Shown: positions 1-11,051, numbered from the stretch's first letter. The stretch: DNA of 64,000 nucleotides from Petunia secreta (GCA_029990175.1 JARKIP010000033.1:19823001-19887000), one strand, 5' to 3'. Notes: a model not told the origin generated them from the letters alone. A program made the numbers and translations.

Positions 1-81
1 AACTTCCTACAGTCACACGTGTCAGACATCGTGCGGGCAGCAGTTTCTCAGCGGTTCCCAAGGCAATGATGATTCTTGCCT

Positions 82-88
82 TATAAAT
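82..88 (+). promoter_or_regulatory. TATA box of the antisense gene
   Basis: TATAAAT lies about 175 bases before the ATG at 261 and is followed by a pyrimidine- and A-rich leader, as expected of a plant pol II promoter. It points in the opposite direction to the retrotransposon's own transcription. Its use as a promoter is inferred. Confidence 0.5.
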
Positions 89-260
89 ACTCATTTCAAC
101 ACTTCCTTTGCAAACTTTACAAACTTGAAAATTTCTCATCATCTTCTGAAATCATTTTCAAAAAGCAAAACTTAAGAATTACGCTGCTGAATTTCGCTGT
201 TCTTACCCCAAATTTCTCAACTTTGTTCAGAATTGTTGATTTGGTGCTTGTGTTGTAACA

Positions 261-2919
261 ATGTCTACTTCTTCTCAAAACATAATTGACACTGATACCA
301 TTTCTACTACGGCAGTTGCCGCCACGGCTCCACCGCAGTCCGGTGCGGTGGTGGAGCAAACTTCCACCAATACTGGCCCTTCAGTGGATAAGAAGGGAAA
401 AAAGCGGAAGGAAAGGAAGGTGAAGGACTATGGTCCTAAGAAGCTGTGGTCGGAAATTCTTCCAAAGAAATTCACTTACGAGAACGATTGCAAAATCAGC
501 GTTCAAAGTGAAGCGGAGCAAGGGAAGAAGAAGAACATTCCGATCGATTCGGTTTACTGTGCGATCACGTCGGAGGCGATTCCTCGGGTTCGAGAGGAAT
601 GTGGTTGGAAAGTGGGTGACATCGACGTGATGTGTCCTCCAAGGAAATCAACATTAGCAACTCACGTCGAGGACCACTCAGTGGTGTTAACTTATCCTTT
701 TACGATCGGGTTTTCTCTCCCGGTCGATAACGTCATCGAGGAGTTTTGCAGGATGTACAATGTCTGCCTCGGACAACTTTCTCCGATGATATGGAGAACA
801 GTGATAATCATGCGATACATCACAGCGGAGGCAGAAGTGGAATTGACACTTCGCCACATTCTCAACATCTACTCTCCTCGAGTTTACAAAGGAGGAGTAG
901 TAAAGTTGGCCAAACGGGGACAACGGGCCTTGATATCAGACAACGACGACGATCTCCGAGGATGGGATCAACATTTTGTTTTTATCCCTACGAAGCAGCT
1001 AACCGATCCTGAAAAGGAGTTGCTGCCAAGTGTTTGGAATCGGACTCGTAAGTGTTTTTCTTCATTTTTTTTTGAACGAATTTAAAATCCTCATCTTTCT
1101 TCCAAACTTTTCAGCTGATGCTGTTGTCTTCGATCAAGTCACCGATATTATACCCTGGGTGATAAGGGTACTTGCCAAAACGACCAACGACAAGCGAGCT
1201 TGGAAACCGGTCGCAGCTTTGAAGAAACTCAAAGCTAAAAATCATGGTAAACTTTGAATTATTCTTGTATCTATGATTTTGTTTTGTTGACGCCTTTTAA
1301 TATATAAAAAATATTTCCTCAGGCATCACCGGTGCTGGAGGTGAGCCAAGCGATGAAGAGGTTGAGCCTGAGGGCGGAGAGAAAAATGATGACGCTCCTC
1401 CACCGAAGAAGAAGAAGAAGTCGTTCCAAGAGTTAAGGAACAAATACTTGCCCAAGATAGCTGAAAAAGGGCAAGGGGGGAGCTCATCGAACGCGCCCCA
1501 GACCATAGAGGATGTGATCGCTGGGACAAGTTCAGCGATTGCAGCGGTGAAAGCCGCCGAAGGAACGACCTCGGTCATTGACATCAAGGAGGAAGAAACC
1601 GGGGACGAATCGGGGTCTGACCGATTGGTGAGGCGTCCCACGAAGCCAATTAAGGAGAGACTCCAAGAAAGAGCCATCCAACTGAAGGTGGCTGAACAAG
1701 GAGATCTCTCCGTGGATGATTACCAACTTTCCCCTGTAGCCGAAGAGGTGAATTCGGGCTCAGGGGGTTTGCCTAGTAGAGAAGGCGCCCTTGTTTCTTT
1801 GGGCGTTACTCCTGTAAACCAAGGAGAGATGATCGAGGCTTTCGATCGTGAACTCGAGGAAAGGGATCCAGCTAAAGGGAAAATGCCAGCTTTGGATCGG
1901 CCAACTTCGACGAGAAGTCTAAATACGATGAAGAAACAGGGTCGTCGTTTTTTGGTGCGGATCATGCTGATCCTATCGTGCCTCTTCCTCGGGGTGAAGA
2001 AGCTGCTGCCTTCGCTGCTTTGGGCGAATCCGAAAAGAGGGGTGGCAGGATGCTAACGGTAGAGGTGCCACCCAATGTTGATTTGCTAAGGTGCCCAAAG
2101 CGATTGGCTGATTACTTGTTCGATGTAATTGGCCCGATGGAGCAAGCTCGATTGAATACACACTCAGATCTGAGTCTGCCTTCTCAGATTTCTTTTAGTG
2201 CTCTTAGGGTAAGCCCCATACTTTTATTTCCTTATACAATTTTTTTCCTGTTTTGTATCGATTTTTATGTACACTTACAATTTGCTTTTCAGAACTGTAT
2301 AATGGCGATCGAGACTGCCGATCGGATCCGCAAGCTTCAGGATGGAGCTAAAGTTTTGAATGAGCAGATTATCCATCTTACTTCGGCTGGAGAGGACTTG
2401 CATCGGAAGCTGAAAGCATCTGAGACCAAGTACGCTGAACTTTTGGCCAATTTCGATAAGAGTGCGAATGAGCACGCTATTCGCCAAACGGAGCTGGAAT
2501 CTCAGATCAAAGCTTTGAACGAGCAGTTGAGTGATCATGAGGCCAACTCCGATCTGAAGATAGCCGAACTCACTTCTGCCTTGGAGAGCAAGAACAAAGA
2601 GTTGGCTGATCAGTTTGAAGAGCTGGGCGTTCTTCGTAAAAATAACGAAGACCTAATGGTTCAAGCTGACAGCTTATCGGAGCGGAACGCGTTGCTTCAC
2701 AAGGAATCCACCAACCTAAGGCGTGAACTTGAGGAAGAGTTTGAAAAGAAGAAAGATCTTATCCTTGAAGAGTCACGGCGCGATGTCCTTAGGGAGATGT
2801 TGGATCGAGATGTCAACGTTCCTGCCGAGTTGAGTGAAGCTGTTGCCATTGTTCGGCTGACTCGCGAAGATCTTGGTCTCCCAGCGAGTTCCTCCGATGA
2901 AGGTTCTGATGGTGAATGA
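261..2919 (+). CDS. Antisense spliced ORF (aORF) of the Tat/Retand element, gypsy-type transposon protein family
   Basis: Four exons fit well: 261-1047, 1115-1246, 1323-2208 and 2293-2919, with donors GTAAGTG, GTAAACT and GTAAGCC, acceptors TTTTCAG, CCTCAG and TTTTCAG, and phases that join in frame. The product would be about 810 residues. It starts with a Ser/Thr-rich stretch and a basic KKGKKRKERK run (a possible nuclear signal). A globular part follows (about residues 85-260, with the conserved run LTYPFTIGFSLPVDNVIEEF), then an acidic and basic linker with DAPPPKKKKK. The last exon is a long heptad-rich coiled coil ending in an acidic tail. The globular part resembles the plant family annotated as putative gypsy-type transposon (Pfam Transposase_28). 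That name is historical and no enzymatic role is known. One frameshift in exon 3 near 1905 separates two otherwise continuous frames, so this copy is probably broken. The function is unknown. Confidence 0.72.
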
Positions 2920-4020
2920 TTTGTTTTCGACTTGTTTAGTCGTTTTTTGCTTGCTGATGTAATGCAGTCGCTTACGACTGGCTATGTATATATAATATTA
3001 ACATGAATGAAATTGAATTCCTTTCATAGTTGTTATTTTTTTCGAAGATGATTTTATTCGTTCGAAAATTGTGATGTTCAACGACAATCATTGAAAAAGA
3101 TGATTGGTGCCCAATGTCTTAGTGCGTAATGATAGATGACGTCTCACCTCCATGTAATGCACTCTTCGAACTTTTCTACGAGTTCGGAATTAAAAATGAA
3201 CACTTGGTGAAAAACTTAGAATTATAAACTTCACGCTTGGAATTCGTAAAGTTCACTAAATTTTGAACGTCACTTGAGTTGGACAAATGTGAAAAGTTTG
3301 GAAGTGTAACCAGTGTTGCATGTTATTGAATTGAGCCGCTATCGGGCTTTAAATACATTTCGGATCGTATGTTTTGATCGATTACAAGATGTGGCCGTTT
3401 AAAGGCGCAAACTTTTGATCGCTAACGGATCACTTACATAGATGGATAATTTCGATTGAAATGAAATTGGTAAAGTTCGAAAAACTCGATAGCCAAATCT
3501 CCAGTTCGAGCGAGTCCCCAGTTTGAAAGAACCGTAAGAACTTTTGATCGCGTTTTGAACGAGTCCCCAGTTTGGATGAACGTAAGAACTTTGATCGAAT
3601 TTTGAACGAGTCCCCAGTTCGAGTGAACGTAAGAACGTTGATCGAATTTTGAACAAGTCCCCGGTATCAGTTGATGACAATCATGCTGAATCCATCTTCC
3701 TCCCCCCAGTGTTTTGAGTACGAAGGATGAGTGGTCGAACACTGGTCCTGAAACGGAGTCATTGACACAAAAACCGAGAAATCGTTATAGATGAAGACCA
3801 CGTTAGAATGTTCGTCAGACTTATCGACCCCGATCGGAGCGTTTAGAGCTCATGTTTTCGTGGGTGACGTTTGTCATCATTCGATTCCAACTTTGCCTAT
3901 CATCTAAGAGTGTTAGTATCAAACAATTAATCAAATAGCTCTTTCCGATGGAGGAAAAAATTGAAATACTTGAAATACTAAATTTTGCAAGATTAAAATA
4001 TGAGAGTTGATGATACCGGA
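2920..4020. other. Non-coding spacer between antisense gene and integrase
   Basis: No convincing coding frame is present. It holds the AT-rich 3' end of the antisense gene (2980-3010, with polyadenylation-like AATGAA) and a short tandem repeat at about 3505-3665. The two genes converge here, so their transcripts probably overlap or end in this stretch. Confidence 0.6.
3505..3665. repeat. Tandem repeat, unit about 47-49 bp, 3-4 copies
   Basis: The phrase CGAGTCCCCAG recurs at 3511, 3560 and 3607, with a degraded copy (CAAGTCCCCGG) at 3654. Each is followed by GAACGTAAGAAC- and TTGATCG-like words. It is a minisatellite in the untranslated part of the Tat element. Confidence 0.8.
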
Positions 4021-4121
4021 GGGCCTTAAAAGTAATATTTCTTCAACTGAGTGATGTTCCAATTGAATTCGACCGGCTTGGAGTCCATCGTTTCGAGTTG
4101 GTATGATCCTTTTCTGATTAC

Positions 4122-5246
4122 TCATTTGACCCGATAGGGCCCTTCCCAATTTGTTCCTAGCTTACCTTCGTTTGGCTCATCCTTTTTCGGTCTTCTGATC
4201 CTCAGCACATAATCACCTACATTAAAAGATCGATACCTGATTTTTTTGTTGAGGTAGTTTTCTGCCCTCTGTTTCTGCGCTTGTATTCGAACAGGTGCCA
4301 TGTCCCTTTTTGCTTCGATCAGATTCAAATCTATCAACATGGCTTCTCTGTTTGTTTCCTCGGTGGAATGGGCGAACCGAAGACTGGGTTCTCCCACTTC
4401 CACCGGTATCAGTGCTTCTGCTCCATAGACAAGTGAGAACGGTGTTTCTCCGGTGCTGTGTTTCATCGTTGTTCGATGAGCCCACACCGCTCCGAGTAGT
4501 TCGTTCGGCCAATTGCCCTTTGAGTCATCCATTCTTTTCTTCAGATACTCGATTATTGTTTTGTTGGAAGATTCAGCCTGTCCATTTGCGCTGGGGTGAT
4601 AAGGTGTTGAGGCAATTCGCTTGATCCCCCATTTTTCAAAGAAGGCAGTGATCCGTCTTCCTACAAACTGTTTACCGTTATCACATGTGATCTCTTTCGG
4701 GATCCCAAAACGACAGATAATATTTTGATGAATAAATTTAATGACTTCTTGCTCACGAATTTTAGCTAATGCAATTGCTTCTACCCATTTAGAAAAATAA
4801 TCAGTAAGGATTAAAATAAATTTTACCCCGCCGGGCGCTGTTGGAAGCGGCCCGACCAAATCCATTCCCCACTTCATGAATGGCCACAGTGACATGACCG
4901 AATGAAGTGGCTCTGCCTGTTGATGTATGAGGTTGCCGAATCGTTGACACTTGTCGCATTTGCGGACGAATTCTTTGGCATCATCTGCGATCGTTGGCCA
5001 ATAATATCCAGCTCTTAGGATCATTCGAACCAATGACTTGCTACCGGAGTGGTTGCCGCACTCGCCTTCGTGAATTTCTTTCAGCACATAGTTTGTCCCA
5101 TCTGGGCCCACACACTTTGCTAAAGGGCCGCTGAACATTCGTCTGTAGAGTTGGTTTTCTAAGAGACAATATCTTGCCGCTTTAGCTTTGAGTGATAGAG
5201 CAGATTTTTTGTCATCGGGAAGGGTTCCTGCCTGCAAATAAGACAA
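4122..5246 (-). pseudogene. Integrase of the Tat element
   Basis: The 374-residue frame carries a full integrase core. The zinc-binding HHCC set is H59, H66, C97 and C100. The catalytic triad reads D129 (GMDLVG), D189 (TCDNG) and E225 (GQAESSNK), with 35 residues between the last two as in the D,D(35)E family. The C-terminal part has the usual gypsy GTNWEGPYRV motif. A TGA at 4122 ends the frame; the same frame continues for about 30 codons with the expected tail (KGSYQLETMDSKP), so the stop looks like a point mutation. The 5' end is in frame with a few codons from about 5258 behind a TAG. The enzyme would insert the element's cDNA into chromosomes. Confidence 0.88.
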
Positions 5247-5258
5247 GTATTTGTTTCT

Positions 5259-5462
5259 CTAATCCCAAGTGTGATTAACATTGTTTACCTCTTTAATGCT
5301 CCGACAGAGTGGTGATTCGAACAGGTGGACCCCTGTCTCATCGATTTTTCCATCGATGGCTGCTGCAGAACCGAGGTTGGCTAGAGCGTCTGCTTCGATG
5401 TTGTCCTCCCTTGGTATCTGAGCAATTTTCCATTCTTGGAAAAATGTGAGGAGATTTTGCAC
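5259..5462 (-). pseudogene. C-terminal part of second RNase H and linker, Tat element
   Basis: A 67-residue frame continues the second RNase H after a frameshift near 5460. It starts with the expected NLLTFFQEW-like helix and contains REDNIEADALANL, which supplies the last catalytic aspartate. It then runs toward integrase and stops at a TAG (HTWD*). The upstream frame ends in unrelated residues after KKCK, so a one-base deletion is the simplest explanation. Confidence 0.82.
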
Positions 5463-6544
5463 TTTTTAAGCAACTGCTGCATCCTTGGGTCTCGAACACA
5501 GAAATCGCCTTGGAGTTGATTTACCACCAACTGAGAGTCACTTTTGATGTCTAGTCGCTCGACCTTCAAGTCTTTTGCAATCTTTAAACCTGCAGCGAGG
5601 GCCTCATATTCGGCCTCGTTGTTAGTTTTTGCATGTAGTTTGATTGCGTACCTGAGCTTTTCACCGGTAGGTGCTATCAATAAGACTCCGAGGCCAGTCC
5701 CTTTTACGTTTGAAGCTCCATCGGTGCACATTTTCCAAATTCTGGGATCGGGATCCCTCATCATCAATTCTTCCTTTTTTGCCTCCGGGAAGATATTAGC
5801 GCTAAAATCTGCTACAAAATCAGCCAACACTTGAGATTTTATGGCGGTGCGAGGCTGATAAGTAATATCGTACTCGCTCAGCTCGACCGCCCATTTCATT
5901 AATCGACCAGAAAGATCTGGCCGATGTAAAATATTTCGCAATGGAAAAGTGGTTACGACAGATATTGAATGACATTGGAAATAAGGTCTTAATTTTCGTG
6001 CAGCAGTGACTAGTGCCAGTGCTAATTTTTCTAGGTGCGGATATCTTGTTTCTGCATCTAAAAGTGTTTTACTAACGTAATAAATAGGAAATTGATTACC
6101 TCTGTCCTCGCGGACGAGGACAGCGCTTACAGCGACATTGGAGACAACCAAGTAAATCAGCAGCATTTCTCCTTCGATCGGTTTTGATAGGAGTGGCGCA
6201 TTTGAAAGGTACAGCTTCAGTTCTTTGAGGGCCTTTTTGCATTCTGGTGTCCATTCAAAGCTTTTATTCTTTTTCAGCACCGAAAAGAACCTGTGACATC
6301 GTTCTGATGACCTCGAGATGAACCTGCTGAGATAGGCTACTCGACCGGTCAATTGTTGGACTTCCTTCACCGTTGTTAGGTCTTCGGGAATGCTCTCAAT
6401 TGCTTTGATCTTGTCTGGGTTGGCTTCTATTCCTCTCTGCGATACGATGAATCCCAAAAACTTGCCGGATCCAACTCCGAACGCACATTTCTCTGGATTC
6501 AGTCTCATGTTGAAACGCCTCAGTATTGTGAAAGTTTCCTCCAA
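5381..6544 (-). pseudogene. RT thumb plus tandem RNase H domains (gypsy RH and archaeal-type RH), Tat element
   Basis: The frame continues RT in phase past the stop at 6560. RT connection motifs come first (MRLNPEKCAFGV, GFIVSQRGIEANPDKI). A first RNase H follows, with YVSKTLLDAETRY, whose catalytic residues look degraded (VSNVAVSAVLV at the place where an aspartate is expected). After a linker comes a second RNase H with CTDGAS, NNEAEYEAL and KSDSQLV, which is the archaeal-type domain known from Tat elements. The last catalytic Asp lies in the next frame (5259-5462). The second domain is taken to be the active one that removes the RNA strand during cDNA synthesis; this is inferred from the preserved residues. 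Confidence 0.87.
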
Positions 6545-6559
6545 ATGACTTAGGTGATT

Positions 6560-7513
6560 TTATTTTTCAAGAGATTTGACCAACATGTCATCGATATATA
6601 CTTCCATGGTTTTTCCGGTCAAATCTTTGAACATAGTCGTGACCAAACACTGGTAAGTAGCGCCAGCGTTTTTAAGGCCGAAAGGCATAACTGTGTAGCA
6701 GTAAGTCCCCATGTCCGTGATGAACGATGTCTTCTCCCGATCCGATGGGTCCATCGAAATTTGATTATAGCCCGAATAGGCGTCCAAGAAGCTAAACATT
6801 TCGTGTCCTGCCGTTGAATCGATCAATCTATCGATGTGAGGCAACGGGAATGAATCTTTTGGACAGGCTTTATTGAGGTCGGTATAATCAACACATACTC
6901 TCCATTTGCCATTTTTCTTTGGCACAACTACAGTGTTTGCAAGCCACTCAAGATATTTGACCTCCCTAATGAACCCATTCGTTAGCAATTTTTCTACTTC
7001 GTCGTTGATCACTTTCCTTCGGAATCCCCCATTTGGCCGTTTCTTTGGTTTCACCGGCCGATGTTTTGGGTCGACATTTAACTTGTGTGTGGCGACCTTT
7101 GGATCGATCCCAACCATATCTGCATGGGACCAAGCAAAACAGTCAGAATTATCCTTGAGGAAGGATATGATTCTTGATTTTACTTCGGGATCCAATTCCG
7201 CTCCCACATAGACTTTCCGATCAGGCTTATCATTGAATAGCGTTACTTCTTCCAAATCTTCTATCGTAGAGTCTCCAGCTTTTTGCTTATATGGTTCTCT
7301 CACACATGGTGGAACCTGTGCGAAGCCGCCTTCGACTTCGGAATCCGGTAGCTGCGTTGAGGCGCACAACGGAACCGAAGTGAAGTTTCCGATCACGGGT
7401 CCCACTAGCTTGTATGGTGAAACCTGTGCGAAGTCGCCTTCGACTTCAGATTCCGGTAGCTGCGTTGAGGCGCACGACGGAACCGAAGTGAAGCTTCCGG
7501 CCACGGGTCCCAC
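6560..7513 (-). pseudogene. Reverse transcriptase of the Tat element
   Basis: The 317-residue frame contains the gypsy RT fingers and palm: a WRVCVDYTDLNKACPKD block, SFLDAYSGYNQI with the first catalytic Asp, MPFGLKNAGATYQ, and the YIDD box near residue 306. The N-terminal 70 residues are a linker made of two copies of a 36-residue repeat (see 7309-7516). A TAA at 6560 interrupts the frame right after YIDDMLVKSLEK; the next frame is in phase, so the stop is a point lesion. The protease frame upstream is also in phase, separated by a TAG at 7526. Confidence 0.9.
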
Positions 7514-7516
7514 TAA
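7309..7516. repeat. In-frame 108-bp tandem duplication in the protease-RT linker
   Basis: Two copies start with AACCTGTGCGAAG about 108 bases apart (near 7312 and 7420). On the minus strand both encode a 36-residue segment with the words FTSVP, CASTQLP and SEVEG. The copies differ at several bases, so the duplication is not brand new, and the length keeps the Pol frame open. Confidence 0.85.
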
Positions 7517-7525
7517 CTGTGATTG

Positions 7526-8014
7526 CTACAATCGAAAGCCATCCTTAACAGCTACTGAGTAACATTCTCGTGAAGCCTGCTGTTCGCCTCTGATTTCACG
7601 AATTCCCCATGGGGTAGGAAATTTTACGACTTGATGTAGGGTCGATGGGACTGCTCCCATAGCGTGAATCCACGGTCGACCCAATATCACGTTGTACGCC
7701 ATTTCGCCTTTCATTACTTGAAATGATGTCTCATTCTCAACACCTTCTGCATAAGTCTTAATTGTGATTTCCCCAATGGTCACTTCACTCGAATTGTTGA
7801 AGCCCGACAATACTGTTGAGCGAGGTACGATCTTGTCGCTCAACTGCAGTTGTTCCACTACCCTTGCATGTATGATATTGACCGAACTACCAGCGTCGAT
7901 CAACACCCTTTTCACATCTGCGTCATCGATCCTCATTGTGACTACAAGTGCGTCGTGATGGGGATGGATTCTGTCATCGAAATCAAAATCTCCGAACACA
8001 ATCTCATCGTTCAT
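7526..8014 (-). pseudogene. Aspartic protease of the Tat element
   Basis: A retropepsin-like frame with the catalytic motif IDAGSSVNII and the downstream flap and hydrophobic-Gly motif NVILGRPWIHAMGA. It is in phase with gag upstream across a single TGA (8177) and with RT downstream across a TAG (7526). The original was probably one long gag-pol frame that gained stops. The enzyme would cleave the polyprotein inside the virus-like particle. Confidence 0.87.
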
Positions 8015-8176
8015 ATCATCTTGTGTTCGCTTGTCTCGTGTAAATGAGACCTTTGCGTATTTCTTGGTAGTGTAAGTTACTCCACAAACGTCATCTCCTC
8101 CGGTAATGACATTTACCGTCTTCCTAGGAGCAGGGGGTTTTGGCGGTTCGTCGTCTTTCTTTTTATTAAAATTATT

Positions 8177-9799
8177 TCATCCTCTGTCAGTTAACAATTC
8201 GACCAGATGCCCCTTCTGCAGTAGGCTGGCCACTTCATATCTCAACGCCTTACAATCCTCCGTTGTGTGGCCGAAGTCATGGTGAAATGCACACCATAGA
8301 CTTTCATCCCTTGTATTTGGATTTGTTTTTATGCGACCTGGAAATTTCACAACCTTCTCACCCATCCCCTTCAAGTGATTCACCAAGTTTTGTGTTGATA
8401 TGCAAAAATTGTATTCCGTCACTTTTGGGGGGAGTGGTCGGTCTTTCTGAGCTGAAGATGTGTTCGACTGCCCTTTCTTCGATTGATTCTTCGAACTACC
8501 AGCTTCGTGGTTGTTATTCCCCATTCGAGGGAAACTGTAGGGCTCCCATCGCTGGTCCCTGTAGTTTCGCCTGTCATTTTCAACTCTCCGTGGTGGAGGT
8601 CGATCATAATGGTAACTATTTCGGACTAGCTGCAATTCTTCCTCCTCAGCCCTAATCCGCGGTTCACATTCTCGATATAATACTTCAAATGTCCATGCAT
8701 CAATCTCTCTGAGACGATCTTTCAACTTCCATGCCTCGATCGAATCAGTGCGCAGATTGTTGGCAAAAGTCAGGCATGCCCACCTTTCTTTGAGATTCGG
8801 GATATGAATCTTTTCGTCGTTGAACCGCTTCACAAATTGCTTTATGGTCTCCCCGGGTCGCTGCCTAACATTTAATATATCTTCCACCCTTGGTGCTATC
8901 TTCTTCGCTCCGGTATGTGATCGAATGAATTTTGCTGACATGTCATCGAAATTCAGTATCTCATTCTCAGGCAACTGCAGATACCATTTCAATGCTGCCC
9001 CTTTCAATGTCTCACAAAATTTTTTGAGGCTGACCGAATTAATTTCTTCCGAAGTTAAATCGTTCGTCTGAACTGCAACAGAAAACATATCGATGTGATC
9101 CCTTGGATCTGTGGTCCCATCATACCTCAAACTTTCTGGTAACATGAAAGTTTTAGGAATTGGCATCGGTGCTGCACTTGCTGGGAAAGGACGCTTTGAG
9201 ATTGACTTCTTAGCGACCTCATCCGTTAACTTTGGGACACCTGGCAATTTCTCCATAAACGATTTTATCTCACCGAATTTCTTGTCCACTGTATCATTCA
9301 ACAGAGTTTGCATCGTTGCTAACATTCTTACTTCTGCAGTAACCGAGGCCGGAGCTCCCATAGCTGCCGCGGCCGTACCCGATCCCCCAGATCCGATTCC
9401 CGCTGCAAGTCCCCCTGTTACGGCGCCCTGAGGAACCGAAGTCGGAATGCTTGCTGGGGATGTGATCGGTGGGGTGGGCGTTCTATTTCCTATAGAATTA
9501 GACAAAACCTTTAACTGCTCCTGTATCATTTCGAACTGAGCGTCGTGTTTTTTTAAATACGCCATTAGTGACGCATTTACATCTCCTGACTCAATTTCAA
9601 CCACGGGCTCCTTACCCGATCGTTGTCCTCGAGGTGCGTTCAACTGTGAACCAGCAGGAATGTCGTCGTGAGCTGGATCCTGCTCGCGATTGGTAGATTC
9701 ATCGACCGCTTCAACGTTGGTCGAAACTGGAATCCCATCATTGGGATTGAGCTGTTGACCGTTCAGAGCGGCAGCGATGGTGTTGCGTTCATCTGCCAT
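8177..9799 (-). pseudogene. Gag of the Tat element
   Basis: I place the start at the ATG at 9799 (MADERNTIAAALN). The longer open frame to 9832 has no better context and the PBS lies just beyond. The protein is about 540 residues. It has an N-terminal acidic and low-complexity region, then a Retrotrans_gag core (DPRDHIDMFSVAV, LKGAALKWYLQLP, RPGETIKQFVKRF), an Arg-rich segment and a C-terminal zinc-knuckle-like WCAFHHDFGHTTEDC. It forms the particle and packages the RNA. The only visible break is the TGA at its end, which separates it from the in-phase protease. Confidence 0.85.
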
Positions 9800-9865
9800 T
9801 TCGAACAAGGAAACAAATGTAAGTAGTATCACTACGACTCAAATTTCTGAATAAATCGATTGCCT

Positions 9866-9885
9866 AGACCCCACGGTGGGCGCCA
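9866..9885 (-). other. Primer-binding site of the Tat element
   Basis: On the minus strand, three bases after the LTR end (...ACA), the sequence reads TGGCGCCCACCGTGGGGTCT. A TGGCGCC start is the usual form for a tRNA 3' end in Tat elements. I cannot assign the tRNA with certainty. Confidence 0.75.
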
Positions 9886-9888
9886 AAT

Positions 9889-11045
9889 TGTATTTCCCAA
9901 AAATGTATCAGGTTTTACAATTAAATTTGTATTTAGTTGAGTCTAGGGCGACCGTTTATATCTTAATTTGATTCGATCGATAAGCAGCTTACGTTCGTAA
10001 AACAATTGAGCTTTAACGATTAAGTTCGAAAAAAAGCAGCGTATCGATGTCAATGATGCAGATTCGATGTCAGATGTAATTTTAACGATGTCAAGTTCTA
10101 ACAGAGTTCGAATGACAAGTACAAACAGATTGATTCGAAGTAAACAACAAAAAGGCAGATTACGACGAGATTATTCCGTCTAAACTTAGATGCACGATTC
10201 CGATTAATTACGATGACAACGGCAGATTTAACAATGATGATGAATACGATGATGATCGAGCGTAATATAATAACAAGTGAATGCGACAAGAATTTACTTG
10301 ATCGAATGATATGACAAAATAGACGATTATAATGTGTCCAAGATAACTTAACAGATAGCAAGTTGACGAACCAAATTATGCGATTAGAATAGTAACAACA
10401 GATCAATAAGAACGAAAATAGTGAGATAATGAACGAATTAAACGACAATTGAAGCAAATATCGAATAAAACAAATAATTGATGGAAGTAATTAAAGCAGT
10501 AAAAGCTTATTGTATGGAAGAGCCGAAGGATGGTGCTTCAAATGAAAGAGATGATTCTTCTTCCACGTTTGAACCAAGCCACGGCTGAATTTGATACAAT
10601 AATTATGCTAATGACAGCAACAATCCTATGTGTGTTGAAAGGATAAAGCAAAGAGAAATTGAATGGCTGAACAAGGATTTTTAGAATAGTGCTGCTCTTT
10701 TGATATCTCAGTCAATCGTCTCCTCAAATCAGAGCAAAAAGACCTATTTATAGTTTGAAAATGATGAAGAGTTTCAACCCTAGAAGAATTTTCCTTTCCC
10801 ACATTTCTTCTTCCAACAGTTGCACGTTTTCATCCACTTTCGCCGAATCCGCTAAATTCGTTCCGATAAACTTGGGATAAGGACAAACTGCGCTATCCAT
10901 CGAAGTGCTGTCTTTGAAAATATCCAATCACAACGATTCATAACCGATCACGAAAATTAACGAAACAATTTCTTCCCAACCGCAACGATTCCGAAATCAA
11001 CCAATACCTCTTCATAAAATCGAAACCGATGACTGTGATCAAACA
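9889..11045 (-). repeat. 5' LTR of the Tat element
   Basis: The inner border (TGT... on plus, ...ACA on minus) touches the PBS. The outer border is placed at 11045, where ...AAACA precedes a Copia gag frame. This gives 1157 bp. On the minus strand a TATAAATA box lies at 10745-10752. The inner border is firm; the outer one is an inference because the partner LTR is outside the window. The 119-residue minus-strand ORF inside (10098-10457) is chance. Confidence 0.75.
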
Positions 11046-11051
11046 GAAATC

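Larger units (their letters stand above)
1..11045 (-). mobile_element. Ty3/gypsy LTR retrotransposon, Tat (Retand-like) type, 3' LTR outside window
   Basis: Read on the minus strand the order is LTR (9889-11045), primer-binding site, gag, protease, RT, RNase H, a second RNase H and integrase. The order RT-RH-IN defines Ty3/gypsy. The extra RNase H and a gene on the opposite strand between integrase and the 3' LTR are known traits of the Tat lineage, Retand in particular. The left LTR lies before base 1, so length and target duplication cannot be checked. The right end was set where a TG...CA boundary meets a resumed Copia gag frame (YIREFIDHAC), which shows the element landed inside Copia-A. 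Coding parts carry in-frame stops at 8177, 7526, 6560 and 4122 and a frameshift near 5460, so this copy cannot make a full Pol. Confidence 0.88.

Noticed and set aside
4295..4624. Plus-strand 109-residue ORF opposite integrase, and similar plus-strand ORFs between 5544 and 9431
   Set aside because: Shadows of the minus-strand pol and gag frames; no independent signature, unlike the spliced gene at 261-2919.
10098..10457. 119-residue hydrophobic minus-strand ORF
   Set aside because: Lies inside the LTR of the Tat element, AT-rich, no recognisable motif.
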